A stretch of DNA of 29,377 nucleotides from an uncultured Bacteroides sp. (GTDB lineage: Bacteria; Bacteroidota; Bacteroidia; Bacteroidales; Bacteroidaceae), in contig CAKUYM010000018.1 in the NCBI GenBank assembly GCA_934716785.1, forward strand, positions 1 to 29,377, in the 5' to 3' direction. The stretch's first letter is position 1; every line of letters starts with the position of its first letter. Shown here piece after piece: positions 1 through 8,161 of the stretch. Made by a program: the position numbers and the translations under genes. Below the pieces are notes generated by a model that saw only the letters and a list, made by a program, of their open reading frames with translations, did no database searches and was not told the DNA's origin.

Positions 1-1367
1 ATTATGACCTACAACTGGTTGCCGAGCCGGGTGACTTTGAAGTAATGATCGGCACGAACAGCCGGGATGTGAAAACCGCGAAATTCACTTTAACCTCCAA
101 CGCCACCGGCTCTCTGACGGACGATGCACTGATGGACACCGTTCAGCGACGTACCTTCCTCTACTTTTGGGAAGGTGCAGAACCGAACAGCGGTCTTGCC
201 CCCGAACGTTATCATGTAGACGGTGTATATCCACAGGATGATGCCAATGTAGTCACTTCCGGCGGCAGCGGTTTCGGTATCATGGCTATCCTTGCAGGTA
301 TTGACCGCGGATACGTCACCCGTGAAGAGGGACTGGCACGAATGGAGCGCATCGTCTCCTTCCTTGAGAAGGCTGACCGTTTTCACGGGGCTTATCCCCA
401 CTGGTGGTATGGCGACACAGGGAAAGTAAAACCTTTCGGACAGAAAGACAACGGCGGTGACCTGGTGGAAACCGCCTTCCTCATCCAAGGGCTGCTCGCC
501 GTACATCAATATTATATAAACGGCAGCGAAAAAGAAAAGGCGCTTGCCCGACGCATCGACCGGATATGGCGCGATGTGGACTGGGATTGGTACCGGAAAG
601 GCGGACAGAACGTTCTCTACTGGCACTGGAGCCCCACCTACGGATGGGATATGGACTTCCCCATACACGGCTACAACGAATGTATGATTATGTATATCCT
701 TGCCGCTGCTTCACCGACGCATGGTGTGCCTGCCGCCGTCTATCATGACGGATGGGCGCAGAACGGAGCCATTGTCTCTCCTCACAAAGTAGAAGGAATC
801 GAACTTCATCTTCGCTACCAAGGCACGGAAGCCGGACCACTTTTTTGGGCGCAATATTCCTTCCTCGGTCTCGACCCCGTCGGGCTAAAGGACGAATACT
901 GCCCCGACTACTTCCACGAAATGCGGAATCTGACATTAGTGAACCGCGCCTACTGCATCCGCAATCCCCAACATTACAAGGGTTTCGGACCTGACTGCTG
1001 GGGACTGACCGCCAGTTATTCCGTAGACGGATATGCCGCCCATTCACCGAATGAGCAGGACGACAAAGGTGTCATCTCACCCACCGCCGCACTCTCCTCC
1101 ATCGTCTATACACCGGAGTACTCCATGCAGGTGATGCGCCATCTCTACAATATGGGCGATAAAGTGTTCGGACCTTTCGGCTTCTATGACGCTTTCAGCG
1201 AAACGGACAACTGGTATCCGCAACGTTACCTCGCCATAGACCAGGGACCTATCGCCGTCATGATTGAGAATTATAGGACCGGCCTGTTGTGGAAACTCTT
1301 CATGAGCCACCCCGACGTGCAGGCAGGACTGGCGAAATTGGGGTTTATTCGCCCCCTCCACCAGTAG
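1..1367 (+). CDS. GH3 (C-terminal tail)-GH144 fusion glucanase, 5'-truncated by window edge
   Basis: The reading frame is open from base 3, with no start codon before ATG 45, which lies inside a conserved strand. The first residues read like the end of the Fn3-like domain that closes GH3 beta-glucosidases (LVAEPGDFEVMIGTNSRD). With no stop or signal peptide between them, a full GH144/'glycoamylase-like' (PF10091) domain follows. In residues counted from ATG 45 it starts near 25 (DDALMDTVQRRTFLYFWEG) and contains an acidic KDNGGDLVET cluster (D135, D139) and HGYNE (E212). GH144 enzymes are endo-beta-1,2-glucanases, and in Bacteroides they usually sit beside a separate GH3 sophorosidase. Here both appear to be one polypeptide, probably periplasmic, that would cut beta-1,2-glucan internally and trim sophorooligosaccharides. 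The acidic residues resemble those proposed as catalytic in GH144; I have not aligned them. The 3' end overlaps the convergent gene by 23 bp. Specificity is inferred from family. Confidence 0.85.
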   Translation, partial: YDLQLVAEPGDFEVMIGTNSRDVKTAKFTLTSNATGSLTDDALMDTVQRRTFLYFWEGAEPNSGLAPERYHVDGVYPQDDANVVTSGGSGFGIMAILAGIDRGYVTREEGLARMERIVSFLEKADRFHGAYPHWWYGDTGKVKPFGQKDNGGDLVETAFLIQGLLAVHQYYINGSEKEKALARRIDRIWRDVDWDWYRKGGQNVLYWHWSPTYGWDMDFPIHGYNECMIMYILAAASPTHGVPAAVYHDGWAQNGAIVSPHKVEGIELHLRYQGTEAGPLFWAQYSFLGLDPVGLKDEYCPDYFHEMRNLTLVNRAYCIRNPQHYKGFGPDCWGLTASYSVDGYAAHSPNEQDDKGVISPTAALSSIVYTPEYSMQVMRHLYNMGDKVFGPFGFYDAFSETDNWYPQRYLAIDQGPIAVMIENYRTGLLWKLFMSHPDVQAGLAKLGFIRPLHQ

Positions 1368-3903
1368 CGTTTTCACCGCCACCTTTCACATCATCATTAT
1401 TGATGCTTCGGGCCGCTTTCTTCACACTGGCCTTCAGCTCACCAATCCGGTAGCTGATGCTGAATCCGATATGACGGCTGGGATACCTTCCATTGCTTTT
1501 AGACATGAAGTTGGTATCTTCCGTATGACTGCTATACGTTCTGTACTTCTCAAAAACGTTATTGCAATACAGATTCAGAGAAAGACGGTCTTCCTTTAGG
1601 AACGAACGGCTCACCCCAATACCGTAATATTGATAGCCCGACCCCTTTCCCTGCAAACTGATATAGGGGGTACTTCCGCCACCATTCAGGCTCAGACGGA
1701 TTTTCAGAGGGAGTGTATGCTGGATGCCGCCATAGAAAGAACCGTTCCATCCATAATTATGCAACTTCTGCGCTTCGCTCTTCAAATCCCTGTAACTTCC
1801 ACGCCCATTCATATAAATGCGCGTTTTGGAAGAAGCGTTCCAGTTCATGTAAAGAGACATTCCGGTGTCCCGGCTCTTGCCGATATTATTATAAGTGCTG
1901 TATAAGGCACCGTCCGGTGCAAGATGGTCGGGATTGTCATCAAAGATCTCCCCGTCCACGGCAGTTATCAAACGGCTCACTCTTTCTATCTCGCTGTTAT
2001 TGAACGAATGGCGCAACGACACATTTATATTGAACTTGGCACTGAAATTACTGTATGCAATATCAAAAGCGTGGCTTTTCTCGCTCTTCAAGTCCGAATT
2101 CCCCTGAGTGATAAACATCGGATCCTGATTATCGAAATAAGGGTTCAAATACCAGATTCCCGGACGCCAGATACGCATATTATAGCCGGCACGCAGGTTC
2201 TGCGTCTTGCCTATTTTCATCCCCAAAGAGACAGACGGAATCAAGTCACTGTAATCCGTATGAAAGTTCTCTCCCGATCCAACGATATATTTCACTTGTT
2301 GTATAGTCTGCTCATAACGCACGCCCGGCTTGAAAGAAAAGCCCTTATGCTTCAAGGTATATCCCACGTAAGCCGACAGGATATGATTCAAATGGCGGTA
2401 CTCACTGCTACGGCTTTCGTTATACACATAATCGCTGCTTCCGCCTGCCGCTTCATAAAGTCCGTTGTCACTACTGTTGCGACGGAAAATATACTTCGCT
2501 CCCGTTTCAATCGTATGCAGTTTTCCTAACGGAGTGGTGTAGTCTACCTGAAAAGTCTGCTCCATCGTGTTCGTCTTGCCATCCGAGTGGTAGTTCTTCA
2601 GTAGCAACCGTTCAACCAGTTCATCTTTCTGCCCGTCGGGATATATATCCAGATAAGTACTATAAGAATCACTTGTATCGGGCTGTGTATTTACCTTATA
2701 AGACAAGGTTATCATCCGGTCCTTGTTTTTTCGGGAAGTACGCTGATAATCCACATTTCCATTAATGGAAAACCAAGAACCCTTCCCGTGGTTATCCGTC
2801 CGGTAACTATAAGCGACAGCCTCATGGTCGGACTTATACATCACCGTATTCCCGTCACTGTTACTATTACTGCCGCTGCCATACATCCCGAAAGCCATAG
2901 TCAGAAGCCTCAACGTATCAATCTCATAACTCGCCTCCACATTGCCATACTGAAAGCGTCCTTTTGACTTGGAGCTACTTTGAGACTCAAGATACTTTTC
3001 ATCTCTGATACCCGGCTCGTAGCTCTCCCGATAACTGTCCGAGTAACTACGAGGGCGATTATTATAATTGTAGTTGTAATTGGCAGATACGGTCAGTTTT
3101 CCTTGCTTCACCATTGCATAGCCGCCCGCTCCTACCCCGTTATTGCTGGCATTTCCCCGAAATGTAGCCGTATATCCCTCAAATCCGCCACCTACCGTGA
3201 CAATATTCAGGATGCCGCCCACTCCCTCAGCATCATACTTGGCTCCCGGCGAAGTAATCACCTCGATATACTTGATGGTACTTGCCGGCATACTTTTCAG
3301 CACTTCCTTCGGATTGCTGCTCATCATATTGTTGGGCTTCCCGTTCACATGAATCTTGAAACTGCTACTACCATTCACCTGTACGTTGTCTTCTCCGTCC
3401 ACCGTTACCAAAGGCACTTTCCGCAACATCTCCAATATGCTGTTAGACTTTGAGTCGGGGTCATCCTCGATGTTATATTCAATCTTGTCCACATCCACTT
3501 TTACCAAAGGTTTCTGCGCTACCACTTCCACTCCTTTCAGTTCATTGCTGGCTTCCGAAGAATACAATGTCCCCAAATCGACTGTCCTTACCGAAGTGTT
3601 CAGTGTGAATTCCTTCACCACTGTCGCTTTGCCCATTGAAGAGATACTGATAACATAGCGTCCCTCCGGAACACTCAGCTTCTCCTGAAACTTACCATTC
3701 GCCTCGGTCACCGCCATCTTCACCGCTTTATCCGGAGCGTCTTTCTTCGTAACTCTGATTGTAGCATACGGTTCACCTTCCCGCGTCAAAGAATCCAAAA
3801 GTACGCCTTTGATTGTAAAAGAAGAAACTGTGTTTTTTTGCGCCCATCCCGCAGCCAGTGTAGTAAACGCGAATAGCAATAGTAGCAATAGCCTGTGTTT
3901 CAT
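1345..3903 (-). CDS. TonB-receptor-like outer membrane beta-barrel protein (CarboxypepD_reg + OMP_b-brl_3)
   Basis: The protein has 852 aa from the preferred start at 3903 (MKHRLLLLLLFAFTTLAAGW), which opens directly with a signal peptide ending at WAQ. An upstream in-frame ATG at 3942 would put 13 polar residues before the signal and is less likely. Residues ~25-110 form a CarboxypepD-regulatory-like beta-sandwich (IKGVLLDS...GKFQEKLSVPEGRYVISI). A plug-like domain follows (KVDVDKIEYNIEDDP, SILEMLRKVPLVTVDGED, KSMPASTIKYIEVITSPGAKYDAEGVGGILNIV). The rest is a long Tyr/Asn/Ser-rich beta-barrel of the PF14905 type. The tail is an odd Gly-rich string (GGGENATGGGGE) encoded over the 3' end of the opposite glucanase gene. 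Family members are outer-membrane proteins related to TonB-dependent receptors; the ligand is unknown. No SusD partner is adjacent, so it is not an ordinary glycan uptake pair. Confidence 0.85.
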   Translation of the reverse strand: MKHRLLLLLLFAFTTLAAGWAQKNTVSSFTIKGVLLDSLTREGEPYATIRVTKKDAPDKAVKMAVTEANGKFQEKLSVPEGRYVISISSMGKATVVKEFTLNTSVRTVDLGTLYSSEASNELKGVEVVAQKPLVKVDVDKIEYNIEDDPDSKSNSILEMLRKVPLVTVDGEDNVQVNGSSSFKIHVNGKPNNMMSSNPKEVLKSMPASTIKYIEVITSPGAKYDAEGVGGILNIVTVGGGFEGYTATFRGNASNNGVGAGGYAMVKQGKLTVSANYNYNYNNRPRSYSDSYRESYEPGIRDEKYLESQSSSKSKGRFQYGNVEASYEIDTLRLLTMAFGMYGSGSNSNSDGNTVMYKSDHEAVAYSYRTDNHGKGSWFSINGNVDYQRTSRKNKDRMITLSYKVNTQPDTSDSYSTYLDIYPDGQKDELVERLLLKNYHSDGKTNTMEQTFQVDYTTPLGKLHTIETGAKYIFRRNSSDNGLYEAAGGSSDYVYNESRSSEYRHLNHILSAYVGYTLKHKGFSFKPGVRYEQTIQQVKYIVGSGENFHTDYSDLIPSVSLGMKIGKTQNLRAGYNMRIWRPGIWYLNPYFDNQDPMFITQGNSDLKSEKSHAFDIAYSNFSAKFNINVSLRHSFNNSEIERVSRLITAVDGEIFDDNPDHLAPDGALYSTYNNIGKSRDTGMSLYMNWNASSKTRIYMNGRGSYRDLKSEAQKLHNYGWNGSFYGGIQHTLPLKIRLSLNGGGSTPYISLQGKGSGYQYYGIGVSRSFLKEDRLSLNLYCNNVFEKYRTYSSHTEDTNFMSKSNGRYPSRHIGFSISYRIGELKASVKKAARSINNDDVKGGGENATGGGGE

Positions 3904-4117
3904 AGTTATAATTATTTGTTTTAATTTGTTTATTAGACGCACACATATCTGAAACGGATACGAATGCAGCGGTAAAAGTAGATGGTTTTCCGTTAGTTAC
4001 GAAATATCCGTAGTTAAGAAAGCAAAATAGACGGATAAAAGTTCTTACTGCGTCAACGCAAATGAGCAAAGCTGCATATCGTTTTATTTCAACGGCTTTG
4101 CATTATTCCTATAAAAC

Positions 4118-4151
4118 TCACCCATATATGAGTGAATTTTTCGTATATTTG
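4118..4151 (+). promoter_or_regulatory. Bacteroides -7 promoter box with adjacent near-palindrome (possible operator)
   Basis: TATATTTG at 4144-4151 matches the Bacteroides -7 consensus TAnnTTTG and lies 43 bases before the ATG at 4195. Just upstream, at 4118-4135, is TCACcCATATATGaGTGA, an 18-bp palindrome with one mismatched pair. No TTTG -33 box is visible at the usual spacing; the palindrome ends only 8 bases before the -7 box. An operator here would suit autoregulation of the two-gene module that follows. The rest of the 3904-4117 gap shows nothing else I can name. Confidence 0.5.
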
Positions 4152-4194
4152 CACTGTAAAGAATACCAATTATAGTCATTAAAATAGAAGTATC

Positions 4195-4623
4195 ATGTGC
4201 CAGACAAGTTTAATTTCAAGCAATATTGTAAGGCTAAGCACACGCTCTTACAGGCAAAGGCTGGAAGCTGTAACTCCCGGTGGTTACAGTGTATCCCGAT
4301 TGGCTCGTCTGAACAAGGATTTGGACGACTTCTACGAACTTCTTTACGACCAGTGGCAAACGGTGACGGAAAAGGACTACAAGATTTTGGGTCCACAACT
4401 CAACATTATGCTGACAACACTCAAAGAGTTGCTGACCGCCTATAAAAAACACTCGAAAGAACCGGGCTTATACAAGGAAGTAGAGAAGTTAAATATGAAC
4501 TATTCAGCTATCCACGAAGTCAATAGTGACATTGTAAACTTCAAGATTAAACTTCCTCAGGATACAGAGGTTAAAAAGTTAATAGACCGGGCTTCAAAAG
4601 TCGCAAAACAGACCGCTCTATGA
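4195..4623 (+). CDS. Hypothetical helical protein, first gene of a toxin-antitoxin-like pair
   Basis: This is a 142-aa soluble protein without a signal peptide or membrane segment. The middle is strongly helical and charged (DLDDFYELLYDQWQ, LNIMLTTLKELLTAYKKH), with a Lys-rich C-terminus (KKLIDRASKVAKQ). I do not recognise a named family and see no clear helix-turn-helix. Its TGA overlaps the ATG of the next gene (ATGA at 4620-4623), so the two are almost certainly translationally coupled. Position in front of a RelE/ParE-like protein, plus a palindrome by its promoter, makes it the candidate antitoxin. That role rests on context only. It could equally be an accessory protein of unknown role. 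Confidence 0.65.
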   Translation: MCQTSLISSNIVRLSTRSYRQRLEAVTPGGYSVSRLARLNKDLDDFYELLYDQWQTVTEKDYKILGPQLNIMLTTLKELLTAYKKHSKEPGLYKEVEKLNMNYSAIHEVNSDIVNFKIKLPQDTEVKKLIDRASKVAKQTAL

Positions 4624-5024
4624 TTCTGTTCAAGACGATTTCTGCATTCCGCAGACGTTTGAATGAACTTTTGAAGATTCGTCGTCATGTCTATGCCGGT
4701 GTTTCCTCTGAGTTGAATAAAGAATTTGCAGCCAAGTCCATCGAGCAAATCCGACAGAACAATGACATGATTCTGATTGAAGGAGATTTGGTGATCATTA
4801 AATTGCGCCTGCCCGACAAGAAGCAACATTTATCAAGAAAAGATGGATTCCGCTTGGTTTATTTAGTCTCAAAGGTAGATGATTTGGTTGTATTCTTGGA
4901 TATTTATCCCAAGAACGGTCCGTCACAGCAGTTGGATATAAACGATGCTGAAGTCAAACTGCTCATAGGAGCATTTATAGAGGAAGGCGAAGCTGGAGAG
5001 TTAGAGGATTATTCTATCGGATAA
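4620..5024 (+). CDS. RelE/ParE-superfamily-like protein, putative toxin
   Basis: The protein has 134 aa. An N-terminal helical part (FKTISAFRRRLNELLKIR, ELNKEFAAKSIEQI) is followed by a beta-rich core: ILIEGDLVIIKLRLPDKK, then GFRLVYLVSKVDDLVVFLDI, YPKNG, and a final helix (NDAEVKLLIGAFIEEG). The step from a basic loop to G-[FY]-R-x-[VI]-Y, then hydrophobic strands ending [LD]-I-Y-x-K, is the usual C-terminal pattern of RelE/HigB/ParE mRNA interferases or gyrase poisons. It is longer than most family members (about 90-110 aa), with an extended N-terminus and an acidic tail. It is coupled to the preceding gene through ATGA. The assignment is from pattern only and toxicity is not shown by the sequence. 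Confidence 0.55.
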   Translation: MILFKTISAFRRRLNELLKIRRHVYAGVSSELNKEFAAKSIEQIRQNNDMILIEGDLVIIKLRLPDKKQHLSRKDGFRLVYLVSKVDDLVVFLDIYPKNGPSQQLDINDAEVKLLIGAFIEEGEAGELEDYSIG

Positions 5025-5075
5025 TCGAGAGAAGATGAATATGGTTGGGCAGTAGTCTGAAAAAGTCAGTATAAT

Positions 5076-5121
5076 ATTATCCAACTACCGTCAGTTGAAT
5101 AGCCGACGGTAGTTGGATAAT
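5076..5121. terminator. Strong hairpin, likely bidirectional terminator
   Basis: ATTATCCAACTACCGTC (5076-5092) and GACGGTAGTTGGATAAT (5105-5121) are perfect 17-bp inverted repeats around a 12-base loop. They lie between the convergent ends of the putative toxin gene (stop 5024) and the nuclease lipoprotein gene (stop 5152). Neither side has a long T tract, so efficiency as an intrinsic terminator is uncertain. Confidence 0.7.
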
Positions 5122-5151
5122 CACAAAAACAGTATCAACAGCAGCAAATGC

Positions 5152-6750
5152 CTATTGCCACTTTGACTTATCCAGTTTCTTGTTCTGTGCGTCTAAAGTC
5201 GGGAAGAAGGTAAAGCCCGTGGTCTTCTCCAATTCTTCTACGGAGATAGCATAGTTCATATAATCATCGCCTGCCAACTCTGCCTTATTGTCTATTTTAA
5301 AGGCAATCGTATAAAACATGCCTGATGAGGAGAACTTGCGGGCCAATGCTTTGAAATAATATTCAGGAACAGCTATACGTCCACCACTCTTTCCGTTCGT
5401 GTACTTGATATTATCCTTGTCCACCATGGCACCTGTCACAACAAAGAGCGTATCTACCCCACTCATCCACTTGCGCACTTTAATCTCCAGATACTGCCAT
5501 ATTTTTTGGTTCACGCTATTTATCTGTGGAGTCATATTGGTAGAATAAAAAGTGGTTATATTCACATCATTGTCACGCACCCTATCTGCGCTTGGCAACT
5601 GATGTCCACGGTCATATTTCGAGGATTCCGCCAGATTACTGCTACCATTTTCTTTCCAGAAACAAAATTGCAAATCGGAAGATATTTCCGGATCAAATCC
5701 CCAGTCATTCGTACGGTTGCCCGTGCCTGTAGTATAATATGAGCATAAGGGATATGCCACCCAATATGCCATCTTTAAGTCGGAGTCATAAAGCAGCGAA
5801 TAGTTGCGGACTTTCTTGTCGTTCGGCATATAATGTTTGATGTAATGAATGTTGTTTTTCGTCAACATACTCTCCGGTATCACCGGAGTTTCTCGCCACC
5901 TTGCATATTTAGCTTCTTCCAGTTCAACTTGCGAACCACCGTTTGTTACATTTACCGAGAAGATGTGCCTTACTTCCTTCTTGAGGGAAGTTATAGAAGA
6001 GGGCAATGGTATGTCTTTAACGTTCCCGTTTAATGTCAAGGTAAGTTTTATGCCGTCAACAGTGCTCACCGGCAATAAGATTGCTTCTGCCGTATTTCCT
6101 ACACGATGCATGTTCACTGTTGCCGTTCCCGAAGTTTTATCAATGGTCAATGAGCCGTCCGCAAGATTAAAATCAGCTTTTGTTTTCACTCCGGAGATAG
6201 AGACAGCCAAGTTTGTGAGCTCCGTATTATCAGAGCTGTTTAGATTAAGCACCAGTTGAGAAAGCTGATGATAGAACTGTAAGTTGCCCGTCACGGAAGT
6301 CTGCGTGCGGTCTTTCAGATTATCCGCATAAAGCAGGTCTATCTCTTCCGGCTTGCCCTGCTCGGTGACATCCACCTTATAGATGTAATTATCCAATGCC
6401 GGCTGATATGGATAATATGCAATAAAGTCGACTGCACTCCCATCCGACGGATATCCCAACGTTGTCTCGGTTGCCAAGAAGTTGCCGTCACCGGACGTTG
6501 TGATGTAAGAGATATTCTCCCCTCCACCTACAATCGCCCCTCTTCCTAAAGTTTTCCCACTTTGTTTCATGAAAACTCCAACCTGAGCGTTGGCAGTCCA
6601 TGAATTTCCTGTAATCGCAGTGAAAGCATCCCCTTCTACGACAGAGGTAAACTGCACTACTGTCTGTTTCTCTTCTTGCTGAGTAGTTTTATCACAAGCT
6701 ACCAATACAAACAGCAAGCATACACTCCACAAAAAATTCTTCTTAATCAT
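5152..6750 (-). CDS. Mfa-like (fimbrillin-type) lipoprotein fused to a DNA/RNA non-specific endonuclease
   Basis: The protein has 532 aa. It starts MIKKNFLWSVCLLFVLVACD, a lipoprotein signal with lipobox LVAC and lipidated C19. Residues ~30-275 look like the fimbrillin/Mfa-like fold of Bacteroides (VGVFMKQSGK, AYYPYQPALDNY, FYHQLSQLVLNLN, ILLPVSTVDGIKLTLTLNG). Residues ~295-532 are a betabetaalpha-metal (Serratia-type NUC) nuclease: SKYDRGHQLPSADR carries the DRGH motif (D380-H383, catalytic His). It is followed by NMTPQINSVNQKIWQYLE, which contains the Mg-site Asn and a conserved Glu. The substrate would be DNA or RNA outside the cytoplasm, at the outer membrane or cell surface, for nutrient scavenging or removal of extracellular DNA. 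It is probably monocistronic: the upstream gene ends 62 bp away and the downstream gene is convergent. Confidence 0.88.
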   Translation of the reverse strand: MIKKNFLWSVCLLFVLVACDKTTQQEEKQTVVQFTSVVEGDAFTAITGNSWTANAQVGVFMKQSGKTLGRGAIVGGGENISYITTSGDGNFLATETTLGYPSDGSAVDFIAYYPYQPALDNYIYKVDVTEQGKPEEIDLLYADNLKDRTQTSVTGNLQFYHQLSQLVLNLNSSDNTELTNLAVSISGVKTKADFNLADGSLTIDKTSGTATVNMHRVGNTAEAILLPVSTVDGIKLTLTLNGNVKDIPLPSSITSLKKEVRHIFSVNVTNGGSQVELEEAKYARWRETPVIPESMLTKNNIHYIKHYMPNDKKVRNYSLLYDSDLKMAYWVAYPLCSYYTTGTGNRTNDWGFDPEISSDLQFCFWKENGSSNLAESSKYDRGHQLPSADRVRDNDVNITTFYSTNMTPQINSVNQKIWQYLEIKVRKWMSGVDTLFVVTGAMVDKDNIKYTNGKSGGRIAVPEYYFKALARKFSSSGMFYTIAFKIDNKAELAGDDYMNYAISVEELEKTTGFTFFPTLDAQNKKLDKSKWQ

Positions 6751-6812
6751 TTGCGTAATTTAAATCGTCTATGTTTTCGTTTAAAATATTTAGAATAATA
6801 TCTGAGTTTTCT

Positions 6813-8111
6813 TTAAAGATAAAAGAACAGTAATAAAACAAGGTTACAACCAATCACGACACCAAATCCTTTCAAGATCCAAGGGCGAAGCCGGCTCCCC
6901 TTGCCGACAAAAAACAGCGCATAGAACATGTTCACCAAGATATTGCTGATAATAGCCTGCATACAACATGCCGTAACGACCAAGGCTGCAATGTTGCCCG
7001 TATTTTGCAACAGGTTTAATATAAAAGGAGTGATATCGCTAAGTCCGGACACAAAAGAAAGGAGATTCAGCCCGCCCGTACCGGCATAAACCAATGTATA
7101 ATGGGTAAGAACCGTAAAGACTACAAAAAGGACAGCAAAGATTAACGCCACTTTAAATTCCAGCGGGTTACTGCTGTCACCATCGTCTTCCTGAGATGGC
7201 TGTCCTTCCGAACGCTTCTGCCGGGAATGGATAAACCAGCCGACAACGGCTGCCACTATGGACATGATCAACAAGTAGGGATAGATAGAAAGGAAAATCT
7301 CTCTGCTGAAAATGAATATCAGTATCATAAAGCGCAGAAACATCATACTGATGGCAAGCAGCATGGCAGCCACATATTCGGTGGTCTCCTGTTCCGAAGC
7401 TTTCCGGCTCTTGCGGGCAAGCACCGAGATGGTGGCGGTACTGCTGTATAGCCCGCCAATAATACCTGACACCAAGGTGCCGGATTCATGGAACACATAC
7501 CGTTTCAGGAGATAAGAAAGGTAAGAGATGCCGGAAACAACTACCGTGGCCAGCCAAATGGAATAAGGAGTCAGGTTGATGTCGGGAATCAGGTTCTTAT
7601 CCGGAAGCATTGGCAATATGATACCGCTGATGGCAAGGAACTTTGCCAACGTTATCATCTCGTCATTCTTCATCCGTTGGGCAAATTCGGTAAAGGTGTG
7701 TTTCAGTTCCGTCAGCAAGAGCACCGCCACTATCACCGTGACATAGAACCAAGAGGGCTGTGTGGCTACGATAGGAGCCATGCAATAAGTAATCAGTGCT
7801 ATAATGATGGTCGTTACGCCGAATACATGGAACTGGGATTGCTTTACGTAATAGTTCAATCCGAGCAACATTCCCAATATCGCACCGCCACCCATAAACA
7901 GACGCAGGCCGGTGGGGTCCAGTATATAGAGCAGGTAACCCAAGATGCCGATGAAGGTAAATGTACGGTCGGTTCCGAACATTGTGGTTTCCCCCTCGCG
8001 CTTCAAACTGATCCGACGCTGCGAAAGGCCGATCAGCAAAGAAAACAAAGTCACCAGAATAAATGTGGCCAATTCGCGCGGCACATAATTGTATAACTGT
8101 TCCATATCCAT
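6813..8111 (-). CDS. MgtC/SapB-family membrane protein with DUF4010
   Basis: The protein has 432 aa from the start at 8111 (MDMEQLYNYVPRELATFIL). An in-frame ATG at 8138 lies upstream, but it overlaps a -7 promoter box at 8136-8143 and adds only a polar stub. The N-terminal part has the MgtC/SapB pattern (FSLLIGLSQRR...FGTDRTFTFIGILGYLLY, then GLNYYVKQ). The C-terminal part is the DUF4010-type membrane domain, with GTLVSGIIGGLYSSTATISVLARKS and GLNLLSFVSGLSDITPFILNL. About 11-12 hydrophobic segments are visible. It acts in the inner membrane. Family members have been linked to Mg2+ limitation and membrane stress, but the exact transport role is unknown. Confidence 0.85.
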   Translation of the reverse strand: MDMEQLYNYVPRELATFILVTLFSLLIGLSQRRISLKREGETTMFGTDRTFTFIGILGYLLYILDPTGLRLFMGGGAILGMLLGLNYYVKQSQFHVFGVTTIIIALITYCMAPIVATQPSWFYVTVIVAVLLLTELKHTFTEFAQRMKNDEMITLAKFLAISGIILPMLPDKNLIPDINLTPYSIWLATVVVSGISYLSYLLKRYVFHESGTLVSGIIGGLYSSTATISVLARKSRKASEQETTEYVAAMLLAISMMFLRFMILIFIFSREIFLSIYPYLLIMSIVAAVVGWFIHSRQKRSEGQPSQEDDGDSSNPLEFKVALIFAVLFVVFTVLTHYTLVYAGTGGLNLLSFVSGLSDITPFILNLLQNTGNIAALVVTACCMQAIISNILVNMFYALFFVGKGSRLRPWILKGFGVVIGCNLVLLLFFYL

Positions 8112-8135
8112 ACATCGTTCTTTTTTAGATAAGAA

Positions 8136-8143
8136 CAAATATA
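8136..8143 (-). promoter_or_regulatory. -7 promoter box for the MgtC-family gene
   Basis: On the minus strand the bases read TATATTTG, an exact TAnnTTTG match, 24 bases before the chosen ATG at 8111. The -33 region is not clear. It sits in the 50-base gap after the CYTH gene stop, so the MgtC-type gene probably has its own promoter. Confidence 0.5.
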
Positions 8144-8161
8144 CGGTTTATTTGTTAACAT

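Noticed and set aside
1924..2529. 201-codon plus-strand ORF within the outer-membrane protein gene
   Set aside because: It is a shadow of the barrel coding frame, with no start context or family resemblance.
7488..8096. 202-codon plus-strand ORF opposite the MgtC-type gene
   Set aside because: It has Gln/His-rich shadow composition, while the opposite strand has clear transmembrane and family motifs.
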